A DNA stretch of 64,000 bases from DSYU01 sp963827605. GTDB taxonomy: Bacteria > Chloroflexota > Anaerolineae > Anaerolineales > Anaerolineaceae. Position 1 is the stretch's first letter. Every line of letters starts with the position of its first letter. The translations under genes and the position numbers were made by a program. The notes under the pieces were generated by a model that searched no databases, was not told the origin of the DNA, and was given only the letters and a program-made list of their open reading frames with translations. Shown here one piece after another: positions 36,982-45,740 of the stretch. The stretch spans positions 647,201 through 711,200 of the forward strand of contig CAWHBK010000004.1 of the NCBI GenBank assembly GCA_963827605.1, in the 5' to 3' direction.

Positions 36982-38562
36982 ATGACTCCTATATTGGAAT
37001 TACGCGGGATCACCAAACGGTTTCCTGGCGTGCTGGCAAATGATCATATCAATCTCACCCTCGAACCGGGGGAAATTCATGCTTTGTTGGGAGAAAATGG
37101 CGCCGGTAAGACCACGTTGATGAACATCCTCTACGGTTTATACCAGCCGGATGAGGGAGAAATCGTGGTGCATGGCAAACCGGTAAAGGTGCATTCGCCC
37201 GGTGAAGCGATTGCCAGTGGGATTGGCATGGTCCACCAGCATTTTATGCTCATCCCAGTTTTTACCGTAACGGAAAATGTCATGCTGGGGGAAGAAGCAA
37301 CCCGGACAGCCGGTATCCTCGACCGGAAAACCTCCGCCGAGCGCATCCGCGCCATTTCCAGCCAGTACAACCTGGAAGTGAACCCGGACAGCTATGTGAA
37401 AGATCTACCGGTCGGCGTGCAGCAGCGGGTTGAAATTATTAAACTGCTGTACCGCAACGCCAACATCCTGATCTTTGACGAACCAACCGCCGTGTTGACC
37501 CCCCAAGAAGCGGATGAGTTGTTTGAAATTATGCGCTCTCTGGCCCGCCAGGGAAAATCGATCATTTTTATTACCCACAAGCTGCGCGAGGTATTAGAGG
37601 TTTCCGACCGGATCACGGTTATCCGGCGGGGCAAAGTGATTGGCACCGTGCTACCCCAAGAAGCAGATCAAAACCAGCTGGCGGCAATGATGGTCGGCCA
37701 TGCCGTGCAGCTTGAGCTGGAACGGAAGCAGGCAAATCCCGGCGAAACAATCATGAAAGTAGAAAACCTGGTTGTAGCGGATGAAACTCGCCAGGTGACG
37801 GTTGACGGGGTTTCTTTTGACGTCCAGGCTGGTGAAGTTCTGGGCATTGCCGGAGTGCAGGGCAATGGGCAGACGGAACTGGTCGAAGCGCTCACCGGAC
37901 TGCGTTCCCCGGTCAGCGGGCGGGTAACCCTGTTGGATCATGAAACAACCTTTGCCAGCCCGCGGAAAATCACCGAGCTGGGCAGCGCGCATATCCCTGA
38001 AGACCGCCAGCGGGACGGGTTGGTACTGGACTTCCCGGTGGCGGATAACCTGGTTCTGAACACATATTACAAGCCGCCTTTCGCGAAAGGCGTGGTGATG
38101 AGTGAAAAACCCATCCTGGAAAACGCGGCCAGGGAAATCGAGAGCTTTGATGTGCGCACCCCTGGTCCACTGACCCCAGTGGGCTCTCTCTCGGGCGGCA
38201 ACCAGCAAAAGGTAATCGTGGCACGCGAGCTGTCCCGACCCATCCGGCTGCTGATCGCCGCGCAGCCTACCCGCGGCCTGGATGTGGGTTCCATCGAGTA
38301 TATCCACTCTCAGATCCTGAAAAGGCGGGACGCGGGGGTCGCTGTTCTGCTGGTATCGACCGAGCTGGACGAGGTACTGCAGCTTTCTGACCGGATCGCG
38401 GTGATGTACCGGGGCAAGATCGTGGCGGTTGTACCTTCCGCAGAAGCCACCAAGAATATAATCGGTTTGCTCATGGCTGGCATACCGATGGACCAGGCCC
38501 GGCAGCAGTCTGGCGGGGATGGCAGCCGGAAGGATATCATCCACGATGGAGGCGCGCTATGA
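36982..38562 (+). CDS. Nucleoside ABC importer, tandem ATPase (NupO/MglA-like)
   Basis: 526 residues with two ABC domains. First: GENGAGKTTLMNILYG (Walker A), VGVQQRVEIIKLLYR (signature) and LIFDEPTAVLTP (Walker B). Second: degenerate Walker A GVQGNGQTELVEAL, signature LSGGNQQKVIVARELS, and LIAAQPTRGLDVGSIE. This is the arrangement of the sugar/nucleoside CUT2 family, where one site is inactive. It drives uptake through the two permeases that follow. The start at 36982 has GGAG 7 bases upstream. It overlaps the next gene by ATGA. Confidence 0.93.
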   Translation: MTPILELRGITKRFPGVLANDHINLTLEPGEIHALLGENGAGKTTLMNILYGLYQPDEGEIVVHGKPVKVHSPGEAIASGIGMVHQHFMLIPVFTVTENVMLGEEATRTAGILDRKTSAERIRAISSQYNLEVNPDSYVKDLPVGVQQRVEIIKLLYRNANILIFDEPTAVLTPQEADELFEIMRSLARQGKSIIFITHKLREVLEVSDRITVIRRGKVIGTVLPQEADQNQLAAMMVGHAVQLELERKQANPGETIMKVENLVVADETRQVTVDGVSFDVQAGEVLGIAGVQGNGQTELVEALTGLRSPVSGRVTLLDHETTFASPRKITELGSAHIPEDRQRDGLVLDFPVADNLVLNTYYKPPFAKGVVMSEKPILENAAREIESFDVRTPGPLTPVGSLSGGNQQKVIVARELSRPIRLLIAAQPTRGLDVGSIEYIHSQILKRRDAGVAVLLVSTELDEVLQLSDRIAVMYRGKIVAVVPSAEATKNIIGLLMAGIPMDQARQQSGGDGSRKDIIHDGGAL

Positions 38563-39944
38563 CCGAACAACGGAAAAATGAAAATCCCATCGCCGGGCAG
38601 CCCCCGGAAGGCAATAAAAAAGAGGCCGACTCCAGCCTGGCCGACAGCATAAACCTGCCAGAAACAGAGCCAGGTCCGGGGGCAGGCGCAAGCAGCCCGA
38701 AAGCCGATGGTGGAAAAGTATTTCTAGAGGAGACCAACCGGCCCGCCGGAAGCGCGCGGCCGGGGCTCTGGCACACCATCCGGGTTCCCGTCCTGGCAGT
38801 AATCAGCGGGTTGATCCTGGGCGCGATCTTCATTGTTATCACCACCGATACCGTATATGCAGCCTTTGGCGTTTCCATCGGCGCCGGACTGGCGGAAGCC
38901 TGGCGGGTGGTGATTGAAGCCTATGGAGCGTTGTTTAGCGGCTCGCTGGGCGACCCGGTGCGAATGGTCAATGCCCTGGGCGGCGGTGATGCGCTGGAAA
39001 TCCGCCGGGCGTTCAACCCATTTCTGGAAAGCCTGGTCACTTCCACTCCGTACATTTTTGCCGGCCTGGGGGTCGCGTTGGGTTTCCGCGCGGGCGTTTT
39101 CAATATCGGCGCAGAAGGGCAGATCTTTATGGGCGCGATCTTCTCGGCTTTTGCCGGATACGCGATTAAAGGCCTGCCGGCCATCATCCATATCCCGCTG
39201 GCGCTGCTGGCCGGCGCGCTGGGCGGGGCTATCTGGGGCTTTATCCCTGGCTGGTTGAAAGCCAAAGTCGGCGGGCATGAAGTGATCAATACCATCATGA
39301 TGAACTACATTGCCTTCCGCATGAGCGACTGGCTGTTGAGCGGCCCGATGAAGCGGCCCAATTCCTTCAACCCCATCAGCCCGACCATCGAGCCGAGCGC
39401 CATGCTGCCGACTTTCTTCGCCGATCCGATCCGCTTACATCTGGGATTTTTTATCGCATTGGGCGTAGCGGCCCTGGTGTACTGGTTCTTGTTCAAAACC
39501 ACCTGGGGCTTTGACCTGCGCACAGTTGGCGCAAACCCATATGCCGGGCGGTATGCGGGGATGAAGGTATCCAACAGCATCATCATGGCGATGTCCCTTT
39601 CCGGGGCCCTGTGCGGCCTGGCCGGGGCCAACGAAGTCCTGGGCCTCAACCATAACCTGGCAATGGCCTTCTCTTCGGGTTACGGTTTTGACAGCATCGC
39701 GCTGGCCTTGCTCGGCAATAACTCGCCGCTGGGGGTGGTGCTGGCTTCGCTGCTGTTTGGCACGCTGCGCACCGGGGCAACTCGCATGCAGCTTGTTTCA
39801 GCCATCCCAACCGATATTATTTCTGTTTTGCAGGCCATCATTCTGGCGTTGATTGCTGCGCCGGCCATTGTGCGCACCATCTACCGCCTGCGCACGGTGA
39901 CGAAAGCCGGAACGGTCAATGTTCAAGGCTGGGGAGGGAAATAA
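38559..39944 (+). CDS. Nucleoside ABC importer permease (BPD_transp_2, NupP-like)
   Basis: 461 residues. A hydrophilic N-terminal extension of about 70 residues, rich in Pro/Gly/Glu, precedes about nine transmembrane helices. The BPD_transp_2 core has RAGVFNIGAEGQIFMGAIFSA, followed by GGHEVINTIMMNYIAFR (EAA-like coupling loop) and GANPYAGRYAGMKV. It forms one half of the membrane channel. The extension is unusual for the family and has no recognised domain. Translation is coupled to the ATPase gene by a 4-base overlap, and the second permease starts 2 bases after its stop. Confidence 0.93.
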   Translation: MTEQRKNENPIAGQPPEGNKKEADSSLADSINLPETEPGPGAGASSPKADGGKVFLEETNRPAGSARPGLWHTIRVPVLAVISGLILGAIFIVITTDTVYAAFGVSIGAGLAEAWRVVIEAYGALFSGSLGDPVRMVNALGGGDALEIRRAFNPFLESLVTSTPYIFAGLGVALGFRAGVFNIGAEGQIFMGAIFSAFAGYAIKGLPAIIHIPLALLAGALGGAIWGFIPGWLKAKVGGHEVINTIMMNYIAFRMSDWLLSGPMKRPNSFNPISPTIEPSAMLPTFFADPIRLHLGFFIALGVAALVYWFLFKTTWGFDLRTVGANPYAGRYAGMKVSNSIIMAMSLSGALCGLAGANEVLGLNHNLAMAFSSGYGFDSIALALLGNNSPLGVVLASLLFGTLRTGATRMQLVSAIPTDIISVLQAIILALIAAPAIVRTIYRLRTVTKAGTVNVQGWGGK

Positions 39945-39946
39945 GC

Positions 39947-41209
39947 ATGGCGACACAAACCTTTCACCGTGTCATAACGACTTCTCCAACGCGCCAGCGA
40001 GCAATGGGGATCTTTTTCCTGCTGTGCGCACTCGTGATCTGGATTTTCTTCGCCCGACCCACCAGCGGTGACGCCATCACCACCTTTGGCATGCAGGCCG
40101 GGCTGGTGAAAGCCGCGGTCCCCCCGTTAAAGCTTCCATCACAGGGTACGCTGTATGTATTCTCCATTGTTTGTGCCGTGGTCGGGGGCTTTCAGCTGGC
40201 GCGCGGTTTCCGGCGCGCCACCAATGGAATGCTGGCGCTGGTCGTGGCGCTGCTGATCTTTGGCTTCCTGGTATGGGCCGCCGCGGGCAAGTCACTCAAC
40301 CTGGCCGGGCTGATGGCCACTGCCCTGCTCAATTCGGTGCCGATCACCCTGGGCGCGCTTTCCGGGATCCTCAGCGAGCGAGCCGGGGTGGTCAATATCG
40401 CCATCGAAGGCATGATGCTCACCGGGGCAATGGTAGCGGTCATCGTTGCCAGCACCAGCCACCTGCTGTGGTTGGGAGTGATCGTGGCGGTTATTTCTGG
40501 CGCGGCAATGGCGCTCCTGCACGGCTGGCTTTCGATACGATATAAGGTAAACCAGATCATATCCGGTACGGTGATTAATATCTTTGCCACCGGACTGACT
40601 TCCTATATCTCCAACAAGTACCTGCAAACCATTCAGGAATTAAACAACCCGGGCACCTACCGGGCCATACCCATTCCTGGGCTGTCTCAGATCCCATTCT
40701 TTGGCGGCATTCTGTTCAATAACAACTTTTTCATTTATGCCATGTTCCTGTTCCTGATCGTACTGCAGTTCGCCCTCTTTTATACCAAATGGGGTCTGCG
40801 GATGCGCGCGGTCGGCGAGCACCCAAAAGCAGCGGACACGCTGGGGATCAACGTGATCCGGACGCGCTACACGGCGGTCTTGCTCAGTGGAATGATGGCC
40901 GGGTTTGCCGGCGCATACCTGACGCTTGGCTCGGTCGGGCGGTTTGACCAGGTGATGACCGCCGGGCGCGGTTTCATCGGCCTGGCAGCGATGATCTTCG
41001 GCAACTGGACGCCGTTTGGATCCTTTGGCGCGGGTCTTCTGTTTGGTTTCGCCGAGTTGCTGGCGACCCGGCTGGCTCTCCTGGGCCTGCCGATCCCCAG
41101 TCAGTTCCTGCTGATGGCCCCTTATATTGCCACCATGATCGTACTGGCCGGTGTAATCGGGCGCTCGCAGGCCCCGGCGGCGGACGGCGTGCCGTACGAG
41201 AAAGAGTAA
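39947..41209 (+). CDS. Nucleoside ABC importer permease (BPD_transp_2, NupQ-like)
   Basis: 420 residues with about ten transmembrane helices. The family core is clear: GILSERAGVVNIAIEGMMLTGAMVAV, then YKVNQIISGTVINIFATGLTSYI and VGEHPKAADTLGINV. It pairs with the upstream permease as the channel heterodimer of a BMP-type nucleoside importer. The first 120 residues contain extra helices compared with the shortest homologues. It starts 2 bases after the upstream stop and is followed 19 bases later by an NBR1-Ig lipoprotein. Confidence 0.93.
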   Translation: MATQTFHRVITTSPTRQRAMGIFFLLCALVIWIFFARPTSGDAITTFGMQAGLVKAAVPPLKLPSQGTLYVFSIVCAVVGGFQLARGFRRATNGMLALVVALLIFGFLVWAAAGKSLNLAGLMATALLNSVPITLGALSGILSERAGVVNIAIEGMMLTGAMVAVIVASTSHLLWLGVIVAVISGAAMALLHGWLSIRYKVNQIISGTVINIFATGLTSYISNKYLQTIQELNNPGTYRAIPIPGLSQIPFFGGILFNNNFFIYAMFLFLIVLQFALFYTKWGLRMRAVGEHPKAADTLGINVIRTRYTAVLLSGMMAGFAGAYLTLGSVGRFDQVMTAGRGFIGLAAMIFGNWTPFGSFGAGLLFGFAELLATRLALLGLPIPSQFLLMAPYIATMIVLAGVIGRSQAPAADGVPYEKE

Positions 41210-41228
41210 CAATTTTCTGGAGGGCGGA

Positions 41229-42380
41229 ATGCTGCGGAAAATCCTGGCTGCGACTCTTTTGATCCTGCTCACATCGACAATAACAGCCTGCCGGGTTGTG
41301 ATCCTGCCGCCCGGGCCGGGAACACCAAGCGCGAATGATCTGGTCAATACTGCTGCCGCGCAGACGGTATCCGCACTGGGTACGGAAATTGCCACCGGGC
41401 GCACCGGTACACGCGTTGCGCCCAAAAACACGCTCAGTATGCCGACGCTCACGCTTACGCCAAACCTGACCCCTATAGTGACGGTTGTTACCCCCACACC
41501 GACCCCTACGCCCGGACTGAACTGTAACCAGGCCAGCTTCGTCCGCGATATTACCATCCCGGATGGCTCGACCATCTTGCCAAACTCAACCTTTACAAAA
41601 ACATGGGAGCTGAAGAATACGGGCAGCTGCGCCTGGGACTCCTCTTATGCGGTGGTATTTGCCGGGCGGGGAAACGCGATGAGCGGGCCAGCCAGCACAC
41701 CGCTGATCCGCGAAGGTCAGGTAAAGCCTGGGGAGACGGCTCTGGTTTCTGTAGCGCTGCGGGCGCCAGGGGAGCCGGGCGAATACGAAGGCTACTGGAG
41801 CTTCCGCTCAGGAAATAACCAGCTGTTTGGCATTGGGATTGGTCAGAATGCTTCCGCGCCGTTCTATCTCAAAATCCGCGTGGCGAGCGAGTATTCTTTC
41901 GCCGAGCATCTGTGCAGCGCGAAATGGAGCAGCGGCGCAGGCGACCTACCTTGCCCCGGCAAGGAAGGCGACAGCCAGGGCTATATTCTGCCGGTCAAGA
42001 ATCCAACGCTTGAAGACAACAAGCAGCGCGAAGGATTAGGATGGCTAGCCGTACCGCAAGCGGTGGCCGGCGGCTATATCGTGGGCACGTTTCCCGCGGT
42101 GATCGTCCCGGAGCAGTCTGATTTCCGGACCACCTTGAGCTGCGCTCCCGGCGCAGACGGCTGCTATATCCACCTGAAAGTAACCTACCGGATCGATAAC
42201 GGCGCCGAGCAGGTTTTGGGTGAATGGAACGAGGGTTACGAAGGTGGGATCACCGAAGCGGTCGCGGATCTGGATGCGGCTGCCGGAAGGTCAACGGTGT
42301 TTTCCTTCTACGTTTATGTAAGCAGCACGCCAAGCCAGGGAAAAGGGTTGTGGTTCTTCCCAAGGATTTTAAGGAATTAG
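41229..42380 (+). CDS. Lipoprotein with NBR1-type Ig-like domain
   Basis: 383 residues. The signal peptide ends in a lipobox (TSTITAC), followed by a Thr/Pro linker (about 60-95). Residues about 100-210 resemble the NBR1/Ilrun Ig-like domain (four-Trp type): FVRDITIPDGSTILPNSTFTKTWELKNTGSCAWD, VKPGETALVSVALRAPGEPGEYEGYWSFRSG. The C-terminal 170 residues have four Cys and look like an extracellular beta domain that I do not recognise. It is the last gene of the nucleoside importer operon, 19 bases after the second permease, with GGAGGG before the ATG. Its role in uptake is unknown; it may bind a surface ligand or glycan. Confidence 0.82.
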   Translation: MLRKILAATLLILLTSTITACRVVILPPGPGTPSANDLVNTAAAQTVSALGTEIATGRTGTRVAPKNTLSMPTLTLTPNLTPIVTVVTPTPTPTPGLNCNQASFVRDITIPDGSTILPNSTFTKTWELKNTGSCAWDSSYAVVFAGRGNAMSGPASTPLIREGQVKPGETALVSVALRAPGEPGEYEGYWSFRSGNNQLFGIGIGQNASAPFYLKIRVASEYSFAEHLCSAKWSSGAGDLPCPGKEGDSQGYILPVKNPTLEDNKQREGLGWLAVPQAVAGGYIVGTFPAVIVPEQSDFRTTLSCAPGADGCYIHLKVTYRIDNGAEQVLGEWNEGYEGGITEAVADLDAAAGRSTVFSFYVYVSSTPSQGKGLWFFPRILRN

Positions 42381-42395
42381 TCACTATAAAAAAGG

Positions 42396-42447
42396 ATCGC
42401 CTGGTGGATCGGGCGGCTTCGCCGCCCGATCCACCAGGCGATTTTTA
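42396..42447. terminator. Bidirectional terminator with a 22-bp perfect stem
   Basis: 42396-42417 pairs exactly with 42421-42442 around a TTC loop; an A-run lies to the left and a T-run to the right. It separates the convergent Ig-lipoprotein and mannonate dehydratase genes. Confidence 0.92.
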
Positions 42448-42456
42448 TTTTCTGAG

Positions 42457-43668
42457 CTATGGCCTGGCCGGGCTGCCGTCGGGCAGGCGAGTTTGAGTCC
42501 ACCAATCCACTTCGTCTTTGCAGACGTACTTCGCAGCCATTTCTTCATCGAAGTCGATGCCCAGGCCGGGTTTGTCGTTCGGGTACATATATCCGCCGCG
42601 GACTTCGGGCAGGCCGGGGAACATTTCGTATACCACCTTATCGAAGCGGCACCATTCCTGGATGCCAAAGTTGGGCGCCCACACATCCAGGTGCAGGTTT
42701 GCGGCGTGCCCGACCGGCGAGGTGTCGCCCGGACCATGCCAGGCAGTCCGAATGCCATACACCTGCGCATGTAAAGCGGCATTGCGCGCGGGGGTAATAC
42801 CACCCATTTGCGAAATGTGCATGCGCAGGAAGTCGATCAGACGCTCTTCAATCAGCATCCGCCATTCATGCGGGTTATTGAACAGCTCGCCCATCGCGAT
42901 CGGCGTGGTGCATACCTGGCGGATGTTGCGGAACCATTCAATCTCTTCCGGGGCCAGCGAGTCTTCCAGGAAGAACAGCTTGTACTGCTCGAGATCCTTG
43001 GCAAAGCCGACCGTGTCAATGGGGGAAAGACGCTCATGTACATCGTGGAGCAGCTCAACCTCATCGCCGACACAGCCGCGCACGTAATCGATCATTTTGA
43101 GCATATTGCGGGTGTAGGCGCGTGGATCGTAATACGCGCCGTCTGGGGCGCCTTCGGGCTTGTTCGCGTCGGCGCGTTTCCCGCCATACCCGCCCATCTG
43201 CACGCGGATGTAGCGATAGCCCTGTTCCTGGAACTTGCGCACGTTGTCCACCACTTCCTGGGGATCACGGCCGTCGGCGTGCGCGTAAACCGCGGCGGCC
43301 TCGCGGCATTTGCCGCCCAGAAGCTGGTACACGGGCATGTTTGCCAGCTTGCCTTTGATATCCCATAATGCCTGATCGATACCGGAAATGGCATTATTGA
43401 GCACCGGACCATTGCGCCAGTAACTCTGCACGTGCGCCATTTGGAATAACTCTTCACTGCGAGTAACGTCACGGCCAAGCACAAAGGGGATCAGGTGGTG
43501 CTCCAGGGCAGCGTGCACGGCACGAAAGCGCTGGGTGAATGTCGCGCAGCCCAGCCCGTACAGACCTGGTTCCGATGTGAGCACTTTGACGATAACAAAA
43601 CGCGTTCCGGCTCCGCCTGTCTGGACCAGGAACGTCTTAACTTCACGGATGGTAATTGGGTTTGGCAT
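42457..43668 (-). CDS. Enolase-superfamily sugar-acid dehydratase (D-mannonate dehydratase-like)
   Basis: 403 residues. It starts MPNPITIREVKTFLV and has a capping domain (1-120) and a TIM barrel: YIRVQMGGYGG, the metal-ligand loop LLHDVHERLSP, EDSLAPEE, AMGELFNNPHEW and TAWHGPGDTSPVGHAANLHLD, ending TRLPDGSPARP. These are the marks of the ManD subgroup of the mandelate racemase/enolase superfamily. It would dehydrate D-mannonate or a related aldonate with Mg2+ to a 2-keto-3-deoxy acid. Several subgroup members are poor catalysts, so the substrate is not certain. It has AGGAGAC before its ATG and no obvious operon partner; the GH5 gene lies 135 bases upstream on the same strand. Confidence 0.9.
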   Translation of the reverse strand: MPNPITIREVKTFLVQTGGAGTRFVIVKVLTSEPGLYGLGCATFTQRFRAVHAALEHHLIPFVLGRDVTRSEELFQMAHVQSYWRNGPVLNNAISGIDQALWDIKGKLANMPVYQLLGGKCREAAAVYAHADGRDPQEVVDNVRKFQEQGYRYIRVQMGGYGGKRADANKPEGAPDGAYYDPRAYTRNMLKMIDYVRGCVGDEVELLHDVHERLSPIDTVGFAKDLEQYKLFFLEDSLAPEEIEWFRNIRQVCTTPIAMGELFNNPHEWRMLIEERLIDFLRMHISQMGGITPARNAALHAQVYGIRTAWHGPGDTSPVGHAANLHLDVWAPNFGIQEWCRFDKVVYEMFPGLPEVRGGYMYPNDKPGLGIDFDEEMAAKYVCKDEVDWWTQTRLPDGSPARP

Positions 43669-43803
43669 GGTGTCTCCTTAGGGAATTGGGTAAGTCGATC
43701 TGGGAACAGTGAAGAGTGATGAAGGGATGAGACTTCTATTCATGTATATACCGAAGAAGTCTTCATAGGCTTTGCGGATTTCAACTATCATGCAAGCTCC
43801 ATT

Positions 43804-44967
43804 TTAAGGAATGAGGGCTTTATGCAGCGGTTCTACCCACTTGTGATTTACCGGATCGTATACGCCAAACCCGGAGCAGAATTCCCAGTAGGCCCAGCTA
43901 AAACCGCGCTCCTCAGCAGCGCGGGCCAGATAGGCGGTCCATAAGGCGCGGGAATCCATGTCTGCTTTGCTGTAGGCGCCGAACTCGCCCAGGAACAGCG
44001 GGCGGTTGTTCTTGTCAGCCCATTGTTTGGCCATATCCAGGTCCCGGTTTATGGAAAATTTCTCAGTGCGCGTGCCAGTCCAGGTGGTGCCCAGCCAGGG
44101 AGCGGAATTTTCCACCCAGTCGGCGCCCTGGTGGGTGAAATTGAACGGCTGGTAGTAATGGAAGGTTACGATCAGGTTGCGGTCCTGCTCAGGAAGCTGC
44201 AAGATGTACAGGTTGGCAATGCTGTTCCAATTGCCCGGCCCGACAATAATCGTTCGCTGGGGATTACTGGCGCGGATAACCTGGATCGCCTCAACGAGAA
44301 GTTCATTCCAGGCGTTGGTGCCGGAAATGGAGCCGTTTGGCTCGTTGAGCAGCTCGAAATACACACTTTCGGGCGCCTGCTGGTAACGGCGGGCAATCTG
44401 GTCCCAAATTGCTAGAAAGCGCTCTTTATGCGCCCCCGGCTCTTCCATAATTTCGAGATAGTGATGGAGATCGAGGATGACTACCAGGCCCTGCTCCTGC
44501 GCATTTTTCAGCACCCAATCCACGCGCTCAAAGATGGCCGGATCGATGGTATAGGGAGACTTCTCAGCGGCATAGGCATTCCAACGGATGGGAACCCGGA
44601 CGGTATCAAAGCCGCCATCCTTGATGGTTTTAAAGAAGCTTTCCTCGAGCGTTACCCCCCACTCCCCCTCTTTTGGCGCTTCCAGGGCGTTTCCCAAATT
44701 TACGCCGCGGCCCAGGCGGCGGTTTTGCTCGAAGACAAAAGCGTCTGCCTGGCTGACCGGGTGAGTGGTTGGAGAAGGCTGCGCGGTGGCCGTTGGAGGA
44801 AGCGCCGGCTGGGTAAAGGTTGGTTGAGGAGAGGGAACCTGGGTGGGCATAGGCTGTGTTGGTGGAGGTTGTGTGAAGGCCGGTGATGCAGCAGGAGCCG
44901 GCGCAACGGTGGTACACGCAGAAACGAAGAGGAGCAAGAGGCAAAACAAAAAACCGTTTCGGATCAT
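43804..44967 (-). CDS. GH5 glycoside hydrolase lipoprotein (endoglucanase-like)
   Basis: 387 residues. Lipoprotein signal with VSAC (Cys near 18), a Pro/Thr/Gln linker (about 25-72), then a GH5 TIM barrel. It contains LGRGVNLGNALEAPKEGEWG, FDTVRVPIRWNAY, VILDLHHYLEIM, ELLNEPNG (acid/base Glu), IVTFHYYQPFNFTHQG and LFLGEFGAY (nucleophile Glu). It should cut beta-1,4-linked glucans or mannans outside the cell. GH5 covers many specificities and I cannot choose. It starts 27 bases after the MacB-like ATPase gene on the same strand and may be the last gene of that operon. Confidence 0.92.
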   Translation of the reverse strand: MIRNGFLFCLLLLFVSACTTVAPAPAASPAFTQPPPTQPMPTQVPSPQPTFTQPALPPTATAQPSPTTHPVSQADAFVFEQNRRLGRGVNLGNALEAPKEGEWGVTLEESFFKTIKDGGFDTVRVPIRWNAYAAEKSPYTIDPAIFERVDWVLKNAQEQGLVVILDLHHYLEIMEEPGAHKERFLAIWDQIARRYQQAPESVYFELLNEPNGSISGTNAWNELLVEAIQVIRASNPQRTIIVGPGNWNSIANLYILQLPEQDRNLIVTFHYYQPFNFTHQGADWVENSAPWLGTTWTGTRTEKFSINRDLDMAKQWADKNNRPLFLGEFGAYSKADMDSRALWTAYLARAAEERGFSWAYWEFCSGFGVYDPVNHKWVEPLHKALIP

Positions 44968-44993
44968 GAGAGCCTTCCTATGAACAGAGTTGT

Positions 44994-45740
44994 TTATGGC
45001 GAAGGGTAACGGATATCCTTCACCTGCCCATCACTCAACTCGTAAACGATGTGGGCGTATTCCTCCACCATTGGGTCGTGGGTCGCCATGATGATGGTGA
45101 TGCCTTCCTTAATAACGATATACCGGAAAAGGGCCAGGATCTGGCGGCCGGTGCCCGAATCGAGCTCGCCGGTGGGCTCATCCGCGATGATCAGGTCCGG
45201 GTGGGTGGAGAGCGCCCTGGCAATGGCGACACGCTGCTGCTGGCCGCCGGAAAGCTCCCACGGGCGGTGGTTGGCCCATGGCCCCAACCCGACAATTTCT
45301 AGCGCGCGCATGGCTAGCTTGCGCCGGTTTTTGGTGTAACCGGCTATGCGCAGCATCAGCTCTACGTTTTCTACCGCCGAAAACATGGGCATGATGGCAA
45401 AGGACTGGAACACAAAACCAATGCGGTGCCGGCGCAGTTCGGTCAGATCATTTTTTGACATCTGCGACAGCGGCTGGCCAAACAGGTATACTTCGCCAAG
45501 CGTAGGACGGTCGAGGCCGCCAATGATGTTCAGCAGGGTCGTTTTCCCCGATCCAGAGCGCCCCTTGAGCGCTCCCAAAACGCCTTTGGGCACATCCAGT
45601 GCAGCGTCCCGCAGCGCCGTCACCTGGCTCTCGCCTACCGGGTAGATGCGCGTAACCTCGTTTACCTTGATAATGATTTCCGGATTGCCCGGCTGCCTTT
45701 CGCCGGCTGCGATTGGTCTTGCGGTCGTTTCATTCATCAT
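44994..45740 (-). CDS. ABC transporter ATPase (LolD/MacB-type)
   Basis: 248 residues. Walker A GRSGSGKTTLLNIIGG near 68, signature LSGGQQQRVAIARAL, Walker B LIIADEPTGELD and the H-loop MATHDPMVE. It belongs to the LolD/MacB/FtsE family that powers FtsX-type permeases. Its start overlaps the stop of the upstream ATPase gene (TAATG), showing translational coupling. With two ATPases and a single double-FtsX permease, the two may form a heterodimer. The order adaptor, permease, ATPase, ATPase suggests export of a peptide, lipid or lipoprotein. Confidence 0.93.
   Translation of the reverse strand: MMNETTARPIAAGERQPGNPEIIIKVNEVTRIYPVGESQVTALRDAALDVPKGVLGALKGRSGSGKTTLLNIIGGLDRPTLGEVYLFGQPLSQMSKNDLTELRRHRIGFVFQSFAIMPMFSAVENVELMLRIAGYTKNRRKLAMRALEIVGLGPWANHRPWELSGGQQQRVAIARALSTHPDLIIADEPTGELDSGTGRQILALFRYIVIKEGITIIMATHDPMVEEYAHIVYELSDGQVKDIRYPSP

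Noticed and set aside
38921..39298. Minus-strand frames opposite the nucleoside permeases
   Set aside because: Antisense shadows; composition follows the opposite strand and no start signals are present.
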